Shown here: one piece after another, positions 13,470 to 26,100 of the stretch
How the letters are laid out: the number at the start of each line of letters is the position of its first letter
Position numbering within the stretch: position 1 is the first letter of the stretch
NCBI GenBank assembly: GCA_011009095.1
Contig: VTPC01004850.1
Coordinates: forward strand, 17,183 to 81,182
DNA length: 64,000 nucleotides
Reading direction: 5' to 3'
Origin: Ignelater luminosus
Lineage: Eukaryota; Arthropoda; Insecta; Coleoptera; Elateridae
The notes under the pieces: model-generated
Database searches by the model: none
Told to the model about the DNA's origin: nothing
What the model saw: the letters and a program-made list of their open reading frames with translations, nothing else
Position numbers and translations under genes: made by a program

Positions 13470-13745
13470 TTTATCTGAAGGCAAGTTCTTCTTGTTCTTA
13501 GATTGTCTTAGTTTATCTTATGTTTTTTATAGCCCAAAGTTTCCGAAACTGCAACAAATATCATGAAATTTCCTTCCAAAATTCTCATACATGGTATTTT
13601 TATCTGGAGGCAAGTTCTTCTTGTTCTTAGATTGTCTTGATTTACGTTATGTTTGTTAACGTCATGAAATTTTATTTGCCTAGCGTTCCCGAACATGCCA
13701 CAAATATCTTCAAATTTCTTTCCAAAATTTTCATGTATGGTCTGA
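13470..13745. repeat. Tandem duplication of about 130-146 bp
   Basis: Two adjacent copies share GGCAAGTTCTTCTTGTTCTT plus AGATTGTCTT (offset 129 bp), and a second block around ACAAATATC(A/T)T and TTCCAAAATT(C/T)TCAT (offset 146 bp). A minus-strand open frame across it is the repeat translated. Confidence 0.7.
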
Positions 13746-13926
13746 AGGCTTGCTTTAACTGCCTTTATTATTCTGATTGAAGATAAATCGAAAACTACGA
13801 GACGTGACACAAAGATGCATAATAAAAGATATTGAAAGTTAGTCGGTAGCTTCACTACATACCATATAACCTACTTAGAATTTTGTGCTCTTATTTTGAG
13901 AACTCAACAAAGAAAAATAAACTCAG

Positions 13927-14300
13927 CAATTATAAGAAGCGTTATTACATATGCTGCTGAAGTATAGGAAATAGCGAAAAGGAACAGACGAAGACTGCTG
14001 GATATCAAAATGGATTACTGGCGAAGAAGAATTGGACACTCGAGAAGTGGTAAAATAAGACATTCGAAGAGAATAAAAGATTTTTAAAGACATGGTACAG
14101 GCACGTGAGAAATATGGAAGGGTAAAGATGACCAAAAAGACACCACCGGAGAAACAGATGTAAGAATGATCAAGACAGCCATAGATCAAAAGTATTGAGA
14201 TGGCAATAGCCGCATGGTATTTACAAAAAAAATAATATTTGGATAGCCTGGCAACTGGCAGCGGTGAGATGGTGAAAGACGTAGAGCAACTTGGATGTAT
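13927..14300 (+). pseudogene. Decayed non-LTR retrotransposon, C-terminal part of reverse transcriptase ORF
   Basis: The plus strand reads IIRSVITYAAEV then a stop where Trp is expected, EIAKRNRRRLLDIKMDYWRR, and after a frameshift KTWYRHVRNMEG with later stops. This is the characteristic post-RT region of insect endonuclease/reverse-transcriptase LINE proteins (ITYAAEVWEI...MDYWRR...WYGHVxRM). The end reads WQR-stop-DGERRRATW. It is 5'-truncated and inactive. The original insertion boundaries are not visible. Confidence 0.78.
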
Positions 14301-16379
14301 TTATTTCGAGGACCTGTGCTTATCATTATTTATACTATGTTTGCTACTGTAGGTACATATCTAGTAAATTAACCTGTCCCGATTCATTTGAGAAAATTTA
14401 AGAATTGAACTTCATTAATTTTTAAAAGTCACGTCTAGAAGATGCGTAGTTAGACCAGGAACTAGGGACAAGTTTTTTAGGTATTTCTTTACAAGCACTT
14501 GAGTATATCGTGGTAAACCGAATTCTGCAGAAATTTCCATAACTGGAAAATTTGAAGATTAGTAATCTTCTCTCTAGATTCAATTTAATCATCTAACTAT
14601 GGTTTCTTTTTTCTTGTTACCTATTACTGCTTTATTACATCTCTTGGGAACCTACACTTAGATATTTTCATTGAGTTTTCTTCGCTTTTTCACAAACCGA
14701 AAGCTTCCTTTAGTTTGATTCCTGATCACTGTCAAAACCACTAAACGCATATATTTTATTCATGTTTGTTCTATGTCAAGAGTAGGACTTATATTGCAAG
14801 TTAACATTTTGGAAAAAAGAAGTTACATCAAACCAGTAACGTCTTTTGCTAAAACAAAGGCAATATTGAAAGTAGATGGAGCAAATGGAGAAATGATTTT
14901 AGAAAAACAAGAACAAAATTCTGAAATGAGTCTAAGATAGAAGCACACAGAACTCTATTCATCAGATTTTGTTAGGTTGTGTGATAGGCCCAAGGCGTGC
15001 TCTAAAAATTTATCTGCAACTAAATTATTGAGTTTTTCCTTTTTAGGGAAATCAAATTCTAACAACTCCAATAAAATAAAAAATGCTAATTACCTACCTG
15101 AATTATTTCTAGAAAAGCAGAAAATAAAAAAATTAAATTTAATATCATTTTATCGGATTATTATTTTATTAAACACCAAATGTCTTGACAAATTTGGTAT
15201 CATAACAGGAAGAAAAGTATTTGTTAGGTTATTATCGCTAATTGGCTTCCAGCTAATAAAAGGAATTGACACATCAGTTTTTCGGTAAGACTATTTTTTG
15301 TGTCCAATGAAAATAGTGACTAAAACTAAAAATAAAGTAACATGGAATTTAAAGTTACATAAGAAAATAAAAAAAATTAAAAATTGATTTCTTTTGATAT
15401 TTTTCTCTCTAATTAAGATAAATGTGAATTTTAAGGAAAGTTTGCAAATATTAAATTCAAGGTCTTAAATTTATTTTCTTAAGCCGATTATAACAAAATT
15501 ATTATTACATAAAAATATTAAATTTCACTTCAACGTCAAAGTGTATTTAGCGTTTCACCTTCCTAAACACTTAAACTGTAATTTTTTGGTTCGGTGGAGA
15601 AATCAAAAATTACTGGAAATTGCCTAATGTATATATACGTACTTCTCTTTAAAAATATTGCGAAAACTTTGGAGGTAATACTGAAAAGTTGCAAGACAGA
15701 TAATTTATTCGTATTAGAATTTGCAATAATATTTTATGAGTTGAAGATAGGAAAAATTTAGGAACGTGCAGATTTAATCTTCCCATATCGTAATGTTGTT
15801 TGTGCTATAATAACAAGTAAATCTTATCAGTAAACAGATCAACTATTCGAAGTATGGGCTAGAATATTCACTATGATAAGGAACTTAGATAATTTTAGGC
15901 AAATTCTGTCGGTTTCAACAGGCGTGTGTGAGTTATGTTTAAAAATATGTTTTTTGTGAGGTCATTAAACTCTTTTTGTTTTCGGAATTTATTTAGACGT
16001 CGTTAAGTTGTGCATACTTGCAGCTGATAGTGTTGAATTTATTTTTTTGCTACTGAAACGCTCTTTTTCTCTGCGTGTAAGTAAATATAATGACGATTTG
16101 TTTGCGTTTTATTAATTAATAGTATTCGCTGTTACAATTGGCTCCCTGCTTTTATCCCAACAAACAATTGTGTGCACACCTGCTGTGCGAAGAGCTTAAC
16201 TTTACTTTTTCCTGCTGAGAATTTCTTATATCCCCTGTGAATTTTAAATAATTTTTTTCTCGAAAGGAATTTTTCAATGAGGGGTGTTAATATTAAAAAA
16301 AATGTGTTTGAAAAATCGCGAATCGCATCGATAATTTCCGATCGAGTCCGAAGGGTCCTTATAATCATCATCATAGTAT
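14301..16379. other. AT-rich sequence, nothing recognised
   Basis: The 103-codon frame at 14977-15288 is Lys/Asn/Leu-rich without known motifs and is likely chance. No transposon ends were found. Confidence 0.45.
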
Positions 16380-16770
16380 AGGAGGGTCGTTGAACTTTCC
16401 CAGAGTGGGGATACCCCTACGTCACGATTCCGGGGCTACGACGTACGTTCACGCTTGATCGTAGCAGGAATCCAGCAGGAATTGTAGGAGATAAAGATAC
16501 AACACGAACAAGACGTCGCAGCCTCAAGTACATTCCCGTATTACTACACAGATACATGGACAATTTGCTGCGACAAGACTTTCTTAAAAAATGCCCAAAA
16601 TATGTGCTGAATTTTCCGGGATAACGTACGCATTGCGTCCTGGCAAATGACTCCTGGTATTTGTGCGGATTATTGGGCAGGATAGTGCGGGGATGCCGAA
16701 TCTGAGTGATTGTGAAATATGTGATGCTGATTAACAAAGAGTGTGATTGTGATTTTTTCTTTCTAAGTGC
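16380..16770. promoter_or_regulatory. CpG-rich patch, unassigned (possible promoter or 5' exon)
   Basis: CpG and GC content rise sharply against the neighbouring sequence. Open frames run on both strands (minus 16417-16737, plus about 16407-16621), but neither resembles a family I know and neither has a good start or splice context. It lies 3 kb upstream of Hr3 exon 1, so a distal promoter or a 5'UTR exon is plausible. A decayed mobile element is equally possible. Confidence 0.25.
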
Positions 16771-17459
16771 CTCTCAGGTGGTGTTTGTTACCTTTTGTTG
16801 TAAATATTTTTATTTTTAATCAAATTTGCGTGATACAATTTTTGGCAGCTGTAAAAAAACAAATTTAAAGTACGCTCGAGAATTTGTAATAAAATTGTGG
16901 ATAGAATAAAAATATGACTCAGTGTTGCGGGGGTGTTACATAAACAGTAGTGTTTTCTTGTTTGTTATTCTTAGGATATTTACCTGGATCCACCATATAA
17001 GAAATTTAAGTGAAACACTTTAAATTGCATCTTTTGTATTACAGTAATTATGAAACTGCATATGAAAATATCAGAATACGTAAATATTATTACAACTCAC
17101 GTGCTGTTGTAGTAATAAGCGATAAGGAAATTATAAAAGTTGAGCGAGAGAATAAATTCCTAATAAAATTAGATTTGCATGAATTTAGTGGCGCCTGGCT
17201 TTATTTTTGCTCGAGTGCTTTGCTCTTGTTTACTAATGTTTAATATGTAATTAGTTGTCTAAATTTTAAAAAGATAAGTTTGTATTGTTGTTGCTTTATC
17301 GCACATCGGTCATTGACATTTATCTAAAAATAAATGTTTATAATAATTGTTTTTATATGTAATTACGGAATTAAACTCTTCTGCTTTTTCGGTGCACCGA
17401 TGTAATTTTATTTTTGGGTTTCAATTTTAATGGGAGATTCCTTTTATTGATTCACACGT

Positions 17460-17880
17460 AGTTACTTATTACTTAACGGATAAAATTTTAAATTCGAAAC
17501 CGGAATTCCTCGTCGTTGTAAAAGCAACCTCGTTCGCGGCATTTGTTTTGGCAGTCGAATTTTATATAGTTCTGGATAGTTTTTCGTGGGCATCTTTAGT
17601 AAATATGTATTTTCGGGATAAACTTCGCTAATTATAAATCCATAAATATACATATATTCGCTCGCTCAACGCGGTTATAACGATTGCATCTTTCGTTGAG
17701 CCATATTCGGCGGTGAACAACCTCGAGTTCAATGGCTTTGCCGCGCCTCTAAACAGAAACCGCTTTGCCGTTTTCATGGTGTGCACTAAATAAACACTCA
17801 ATACGGCCTTGTGTGCCGCTCTTTCGAACTACCCCCGATGCTACAGCAAATGACACATGATATTTTTAAAATGCGTGGAT
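17460..17880. promoter_or_regulatory. CpG-rich patch, unassigned
   Basis: This is a second CpG-rich block, about 2 kb upstream of Hr3 exon 1, with dense CG dinucleotides around 17660-17840 inside AT-rich DNA. It has no convincing coding frame or transposon protein. It may be a promoter-proximal regulatory region; that reading rests on composition and position only. Confidence 0.25.
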
Positions 17881-19808
17881 TTTAAGATGCCCGGCTTTTT
17901 TATTTTATTTTTGATTGACGTGAATGAGTTCATGTGTTGGTGTTAAGTTACGAATTGCTGAAAATTTGTACACTTTTTTCTTCTACTTTTGATTTATGAA
18001 GGTATTTGTTTGGGTTTTGGGGTTGAAATCGTTAAAATAGTTTCTTGTAGTTACAACCTTTGAGGTATCAATACCTTACGTATATATGATATTTATTTGT
18101 GAATAATTCTGACGTTTTTTTGCAAAAAAAATAAAATTTCCCAACTTTTTAATTTTAAACTTTTCTAGAAAAGAGCAAATTTTAGTTTTTATTGTTTATA
18201 TAAAAAGAAAACATCAAATTGTCTGTCCACCTCCAAAATAAATTTGGAGGTCTAATACACTTCCTATATCTTTGGTGATAAGAAGTTCCTCTCTACTCAT
18301 ATCGTTTAAATTTATCAGAAAAAAGAGGGAAATTCATAAAATTAATTTATTTATAAAATACTGAAGATTATTAAAAAAATATTTTTGATGAATGTTTTAT
18401 ACATTGATTTAGCTACTTTCGACTTCAAGGGTCATTGAACTTTGGGAATTCTATACAAGTCGTACATTATATGGATCTGGGAATTTTATTTAAGAATTTT
18501 TCCGTTGGGAAATGTTATCGTTTAAAAAAGTTTGACAGCTTTTGGGCGTTTAAAGTAATACTTTGAATATTTTACCTTGAGATAAATTGCATTTTTCGAT
18601 TTATGACTGTTTGGAAATTTTCAGAAAATCTTTATATTTAAGTTTAATTGCAAATAAATTTAACAACATTGATTAATTTCTCTTAATTATACTTCAACAC
18701 TTATTGATCTTTTTATGTAAATAATAAAAATAATTATATCACAAGAAACATTTGTAATAATTAAAGGTCAGTTTCCATTGGAGATATACACATTCCAATA
18801 AATGTCAATTTACCCTTTTTTAGTGTGTAAGACATGTTTCTAATTTAACGAATTCAAACTTTTGTTAATCGTCAGTGCATCCTTTAATTTTATTTCGAAA
18901 AATTCAAAATAAAGCCTGGTTCCCATTAAAGGCTTGCATGGTTTTTGCGCAAGTACATTTAATAAAAGTAATTTTCAACCGTTTCTTAAAATCTTCTTAA
19001 TGAGAAATCTAAATAAAATTAAAATAATTTGATGGGAACCAAATTTGTAAAATTATTTCATTACTCTGATCCTAAAGGACTTTTTATTTTCATTTATATA
19101 TTTTTGTAGGAGTAATTTTTAATTGATATTGATATCTTATTTATGGTGGTCGTTTATAGTGTAATTAGCTTCCGAAATTGCTGATTAATTTTCTACTTTC
19201 ATAAATATCAGTTTTTGTTTTGCTCAATTGAAAACAAAGAGTATTGACCCTTTTTGTACTGATTGCACGATTCAATTTACCAACGACCCGTGGTCTTATC
19301 AGCGAGTAAAAAGTCGTGTACAAAAGCATCCTAAATTGATTAACACCAACACACATTGTATACGTAGATACGTATACATTGCACAATCTTGTATTCCTTA
19401 CAGTACAATTTCTTACATGTTATTACATCGAAAGAGCGACATTCTTTGCCTAAATTTAAAAAAGATAAACAAAAAAGAATTTCCACTTTTTCTTTTTGCT
19501 TTGTAGGTTTTCTTTAACTCAGTTTCAGATTAGAATGGAGATCGACGTTTACGAATTTTTACATGATTTCCAAGAAAATAATCGAAACTTTAGAAGTACT
19601 TGTGTTAAGTAAAAGTGATGTAGTTTACAGAAACAAACATTTCTTAAAGCCAACTTAAAAAAAAATAAACCTGACGAATCCGTCCTAAAATTATCTCATA
19701 TATACATTTAGTGCGGAAAAAATATTCGTACTTAATTCGTCCATCGATACAGTGTGCGTCTTAAGTATTACTGTTAAGTTTAAAATCGGCCAGTTGGGCC
19801 GCTTGGCC
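17881..19808. other. AT-rich sequence upstream of Hr3 exon 1
   Basis: No coding sequence is recognised. Pyrimidine tracts ending in TTTGTAG (about 19506) could act as an acceptor for the 5' part of exon 1. No convincing TATA box or initiator is evident, so the transcription start cannot be placed. Confidence 0.4.
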
Positions 19809-19904
19809 ATGAAACGATTTGCTACAGTAAGTGGCGGTTACAAACGAACGTCAGTGGTGTTGTACAATGGACTCTTTTCAAGAGTTGTTCAGGGGCGAGG
19901 ATAA
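19809..19904 (+). promoter_or_regulatory. Upstream ORF overlapping the Hr3 start codon
   Basis: An ATG at 19809 (G at -3) opens a 31-codon frame that ends at TAA 19902-19904, 35 nt past the Hr3 ATG and out of frame with it. If the transcript begins upstream of 19809, this overlapping uORF would reduce initiation at 19867. The uORF also contains ACA followed by GTAAGT at 19827, a possible donor whose use would remove both the uORF end and the Hr3 start. The transcription start is unknown, so function is inferred. Confidence 0.4.
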
Positions 19905-20146
19905 CTGGTCAGCTGGTTCAGGAAGAGAACTTCGGGGTGGGGGTGATATTTCTTCAACTGATTCACGTTCTACAACGCCACCTCCGCAACAACAACAGCA
20001 ACAACCGCCGCAGCAACAATCTCAACAACAGTTGTTACAACAGCAACAACCACAACAACAGCAGCAGCAACAACAACAACAACAACAACAACAACAGCAA
20101 CAATCATCAGGAGATGATCGGGCAAGAAATGCCAATTCAATTAGAG
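19867..20146 (+). CDS. Hr3: Hr3 coding exon 1, Gln-rich isoform-specific N-terminus
   Basis: This encodes residues 1-93 plus the first base of Ala94, starting [14 protein letters not shown]. The ATG at 19867 is the first in-frame ATG after a stop at 19828, with A at -3 and G at +4. A Ser/Thr/Pro segment leads into a glutamine tract of CAA/CAG codons ending in 17 consecutive Gln, then [14 protein letters not shown]. The exon closes at AGAG followed by GTTTGT (a moderate donor). Its final G joins CC of the DNA-binding exon to give 'SIRAQIEIIP', closely resembling the 'SIKAQIEIIP' junction I recall from insect HR3. This N-terminal A/B region is probably a transcriptional activation or interaction segment. 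Gln-repeat length is likely polymorphic. The 5' end is not determined; acceptor-like sequence near 19506 means an upstream noncoding exon is possible. Confidence 0.88.
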
Positions 20147-23100
20147 GTTTGTTCTAGACTAGGTACTAATCAGTTGTCTAAAGCGTTTTAGAAAAGATTT
20201 GCTTCAATCTTAATGGCAATAATATATTTTGCTTGTGGAATTGATGATGATATTGAAAAGGCGCAGATAGAACTATTGTTAGACTAATGGTTTTTCTTTT
20301 GCATTTAAAACAGTAAAGTCGTAGTACATCATGATATCATCACAATTTGGAAGATTCCAATTTTTTATCGAATCCAACCAAAGTCTAAATTGGTATTTTG
20401 TTTATTTCTGGCTTAAAGTATTTCGTCTTTGGCTCACTTGGAGACTGGTTTTAAAAACCAATCAATAGCTCTACAAGACCAAAGTTAGTTGTCAATGGAT
20501 TCTCTCTGAGGTCTTTCTCAAATTCCAATTCTTAACAGCAACTTATTCTGAATTAGAAAATAACTTTTGGGAAAAACAGACAAACTTAATAAAATCTATA
20601 CGGTTTTGATGGGCAAAAGTGTTATATGGTCTTGAACTGTTACGTTCAACTGAAACCAAAAGGTCAGCCTCGGCCGGCCTGGATTAAAAGGTGAAGATTT
20701 ATCGCTCACTTTTAACGTGATAATAAATAGGTAGTCTGGCAAAAGATTCAAGAACAGAAACATTATGTCTTACTCTAGCTTGATGAGAGTTCTAATTTGG
20801 TGTAAATTAGAACTCCAATCAAACTACGGTAAGATATAATGTGATCAAAACAGTGAGAAGTCGTTGCCCAAATTTTCACTATTTTGATTCGTTCTGTAAC
20901 TGTTAAACGTCACCTATCGAACTTTCTCTGTGCAAAATTTAACAATTTATATTTGGCTTCAATTCTCAACACGAGGTTGTTGATGTCACATTAGAAAATA
21001 AATAGTCCAAACGTGCAATTATTAGAAGACTAGATATGTCTAGCTGAAAGTAATTGTATTGATACTCTTATAGGCATATTCAGTTTTTGCTATCTTGGAC
21101 CTTTATCTAGATTAATGTTTTTGATGTGCTATTGCACTAGATCAAAGGGACGTTGAATTCTATTGGTCGACGCATTTATTGCTCAATTGAGAAGCCATAT
21201 TGTGACATTTGATTTCTATCATAGTCAATTTGACTTTGTGTATCATACAGTAAGGAAGATTCTTTTGAACCTGGTGAGCCATAACAATTTAACTCGCACT
21301 TATGCAAATTAAGTACGTGCTAGTCAAATATGGCTAATCTCATATAAGCTTCCCAGATAAAATCAAAGCAAAACTTGAGAAAAAAGCCTAAAATCACTTC
21401 CAGTGTGACAGTTTTGATCAAAACGATTGACCAAGAGGAAACCAAGCAACACATGAAAATTAGAAGAACGGTACATAAATCAAATATAATAGTGATAAGG
21501 CTATCAATATTACATGCGTACAATCGCAGTGATTGAAAATGAAACACCCATAGACTGTCGGCGGTTAACTTGGTTAGAAGTGTTTCTTTATTTGTCCCAG
21601 TTTCTTTTTCGTTTCTAGAAAATGTTACCAAACTGTTCTAATCTTATTCCTCTGAAAAAGACGTCGTTGAAACCAAGGAAAACCAAGCAATTGCTGATAA
21701 CAACTCAATTAGATCAATCTGTCGTTAAGTAAAGATATTACGTCTTATAAGTTGTAGTTTCTCGGAATTCACAACAAGAAAGAAGAAAGTTTAGACCTTG
21801 TGTTTGTTGCTGGGTTTTTCACGATTTACTAAAATTAGAATAATCCAATTACATTAATAGTCTTAAATTTGTGGTTTAACCTAAATAATTAATTATAATT
21901 TTCAGAATTTAATCAAATCTTTGGTTAATTATTTTCTAAATTACGAAATTGCCTTTCTACACAATAACCACAACAACCGGATTCGGTAGATCTTTAGTTT
22001 TAATTTTGTTTTCTTTTAGTAACAATAATGTAAAGAAACAATTAAATACTGATATATGTAATATCAATTCCTGCAAATTCTTATCTTCAATGTGTATTCA
22101 AATGACGCTTATTTCAAAGAAATTTTCCCTTTAAAGGTTAAGTACTATTTAAGAAAATTAATTTGCATTGACACAGTTGAATATGCGTTGCCGTTTCTGA
22201 GAACAGATTTTGTATTTGCTATCATTTTATTTACTGTACGTACACATCTCTGATTTGTTGTTTCTGTAATTCCTGTTAGTTTCCACATCAATAATCAATT
22301 TGCAAAAAGACATTACAGCGTAAATTTGTATCCAGAAAAAGTTACTGTTATAAAGGAAAAGGAAATACAGACAATTAATTTGTTTGTATCGCATTGAATT
22401 TTGCTTCAAGATACAAATAATAGATGCTATTGACGTACCTACTGAGGTTTTGTAACACAGAATTCCCAAAGGCATCAGGTAATTGTAATCTACGAGATTT
22501 TGTCCTACATAGTTATCTAACATAAGTACATACTTGGATTACTTTGTGAATAACTTGATAATTAATGTTATGAAAAACTACATATTAATTATTTTTAATT
22601 CTATGTTGTAACTTTCTTGAAAATCAATGTAATCGTGTAAATCCCTACTGGAATTTAAAGTAACTTTAAAGTCTGTACAAGAAAAAGAATAAGAACACGT
22701 TTATGGAAAACTTCTGCAGAGAGTGTAGGACGGAAATTAACAAATGACTAATTTCTATTATTTTATGTCATTTTCATTATTTGGCTTGTCCATTTCTACG
22801 ATAGTGAAAATCAAATTCTACCATCAATCCATGGGCGCCGATAGAATTTCTTTGCAGGGAAGTGCAAAACATTTGCTGCATTGACCGAAGTTCACACATA
22901 CTTACGTCTTTCATTACCAAAAGTTGTAATATGACACACCCCCTCTCCATCTCATTACACTTCAGAAACTTAAACAATGTTATTGTGCAATTTAGAGTTG
23001 AACCTTGTTAGGTAAATGATATAACGTAAAATGCCAGAAACGTGTAAGGAGAGTAAATGTAAATAAGAAATTCATAATCGAACATCCCGAAAATTCCAAT

Positions 23101-26100
23101 GAAGGACAGTTGCATCAGTGTCTGTTCTGTTTTGGCTAAAAAGAACTCTTGGTCAGGATCGAACCCATATAATTGTTTTACCGGACCATTGCTTTTCTAA
23201 TTAAACTATGCTCGATGTTAACCATGAAAACCAAACCAATATTATGAATCTCCTTCACGACGCCCATACATCCACCAAACTTTCGTTATAGTAAACAAAA
23301 CTTTTGACACAAAAGATGAAAAAAGCAAACATTGATTTTAATCTTTTTAAAAGGATTTCAGGTATAACAGATGGAATTATTTGTATATGCAGAACTGTAA
23401 TACTACAGAGTTGCCCAAAAATAGTCTAAGGTGGCTGTACGTCTTGGGTGTAATTGAAACTGCCAAAATTAGTTTTATGGATGGTACGAATTATGCCTCT
23501 GCTTTGACCAAGGAGCTGCAAATTTTTTCTTTCCCAAAATTAGCCAGACTAGCCACACTTTCACTTCTGCATATTTACGAGTTTTCCAGTCTTATAAATT
23601 CTTGATAAGTTTGCTATTTTATCTATCTAAACTAAATGCGATAAATTTACAATTACAAACTGTAAAATCATTGCAACATAGCACCATGATGCTCATTTTG
23701 CTATCATAATCGGACCTCGTGGCTTCAACTACTATGGCCATTTCGCCATCAATTTGCCCAAACCCCAAAGGCGATGAGTTCTGTATGATTACGATCACCC
23801 CGTTTTTTTTTATCACAAGACGTCATATCTCTATTTGAGCTGTTTGGTTTGGGATTTTACAGAGGATGGCCTTTAGTAGATGAAGTGAATTTATTTTCCT
23901 GAGAATTTTGCTTGTTCTAACCTTTGAAGTCTCTCTATGTAGACAAAGCGACAGTTCTTAAATATTGATTGAAGTCAAAGCTGTTTATGTTTTTTTGGTA
24001 AGTATTGGAAAGATTCACTTAAATATTTGTTGTTAACTATAGGAAAGTACAATTTTAATTTTGTCAATTCATAAAATAATTTTATGAAAATCTTGCGGAA
24101 TGTGTTTAAGTTATTTCGGATAATCCACTTTCTTCACTGAATTAGATCTATATATAATCAATAAATTTAAATTGCCCTGGAACTTACCATAAAATCCTGC
24201 TGGCATAAGTCCCAAAAACCGAGTTCCATTCATTGTTCCATATTGTTATCAGTGATTGCAGAATGGGCTCCATGCTCATTTCCACAATAAGGAAAGTATA
24301 TCAAGTTTGTGATTCACAGTTTATGCTATAATCATTGTTATAGAGACAAACTGACGATATTTATGTCTGAAGATATAATCTAAAGTCTCTTTTACACGTT
24401 GTAAAAATACAAAAATTGCTTTCGAGACTTGTCCTAGGTTTATCTAAAATCTTCTGTACCTGCGACTTGAGTACTTGCACATTACATATAAAAATCGAAC
24501 CTGTTTGTGCAAAAATCGCTTATGTTATTAATTCGTCTTCATGGTGACGAAGAAATTATCAAAGATCTTTTGCAAAACCTTATGCAAAGATTTAGCGAGG
24601 GTGTTCTATAAAATTCAATATAAATGCAAAAGTTAGGTTTTAGAAGAATAAGCATTTTAAAGTGTCTCTCTTGTGGAAAATCGACTGTTTCTTGTATGTA
24701 CAGTTTAATCCTCGGTAAATATTTCAAGCAAAGTTTCTTTACAAAGGCGCCAAAAGCCTTAACAGATCATTTGTTGCAGATTATTGTATACATTAGCCTT
24801 CAAGGGTGGATTTTTACGATACTCGCCATAGACAGAATCATTTTGAAGGCTCTACTAGTTGTATTAATTAAATTAATGCCTTTTATAAAGTTTAGGCAAG
24901 GATTTCTTTAATCGGCTAAAAGAGCGATCTATCCGAAACTGGCATCTTGTTACAATCGCTGAGTGTTTGATCATAGCGACGAATTCGGATTTTTTGCTAA
25001 ATAAAGTAAGTATGGTAGATGCGAGACTTTGGCTCAATTTTTTGAGAGATTGGTATACCGAAAATATTTTGGAAGTTGGTAATACTAAATCCTTGATTTA
25101 GCTTTTGCTTGTTGATATGACAACACGTACGACATTGGCTGATTAAATGACAACTAGCAACAAGGCCAACTCTAAGCTGCAGAAATCAATTATCTTCAAT
25201 TATTTTGGATCGCTTTATTTATTAAATGAAATGCAGTCGAAGACTATATATTCCCAGTTCATTTAATGCCATTTCGTTTAACATTATTTAGTCTAATGCC
25301 CCATTTTGCCAATTTGTCTAATAGTTCATTTCGAGTAATATCATCATGTCCAGCAACTTTGTTTTGGAGTCTCAATGCTAATTAGTTATTCTTTGACATT
25401 AATCTCCGGGGATAAAAAATGTTAAATTGTGAACAAGTTAGGATTTGTCCGTTTTGTCTGCCTCATTTTGTCTAATAAGCTGCTTTTAGTAACTTTTAGA
25501 TTAGTTGCTTTGTTAACACTTTGTTTTAAATTCTTTAAAATATCATTGATTTTATTATTAATGCAAGCTTCATTTTTAGAAAGAGGATGTTTATTAGGCA
25601 ATTCCCAGTAAATAAAATTGGATTAGTGAAATATGATTAGATAAAGTAGCATTAGACGAAACGATAATAGACGAATTGAAATTAGAGCGCACTCATATGA
25701 GGTAAAAAGAATTAGCTTCTCGTCTTTTGCACTATACTTATAGCATTTTTCTTAGCAATTACGTGGAATTTTAGAATGAAACATACCTGTAAGTGACTAA
25801 TAGGAAAGACAAATACCAATTGCGTAAAACTGTAAATTTCTTTCATCTGGAGCAATACCCAGCAAGCAAGCAAACCCTACATAATCCGAATAATTGACGT
25901 CATTAAGACGTCATATTTGTTACGTATTGGTTACCAAAACTCTATTTTCTAGTATGACGTGAAAAGACGTCTATTTCACCATTAAATTACATGTTTTTTA
26001 CATCCCGATGTGGCGTTTTTGAGTTTTGACATTTTGATGCCCTTTCAAACGTGAATTCGACGTATAAATGACGAATAAATCAGGTTGCTCCCCTTACTGG

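Noticed and set aside
16417-16737. 106-codon minus-strand frame
   Set aside because: No similarity to any family I know, with an opposing open frame on the plus strand; probably chance in CpG-rich sequence.
19937-20191. Asn-rich 84-codon frame
   Set aside because: Out-of-frame reading of the CAA/CAG tract of Hr3 exon 1.
23619-23816. 65-codon minus-strand frame
   Set aside because: No motif and no neighbouring exon signals.
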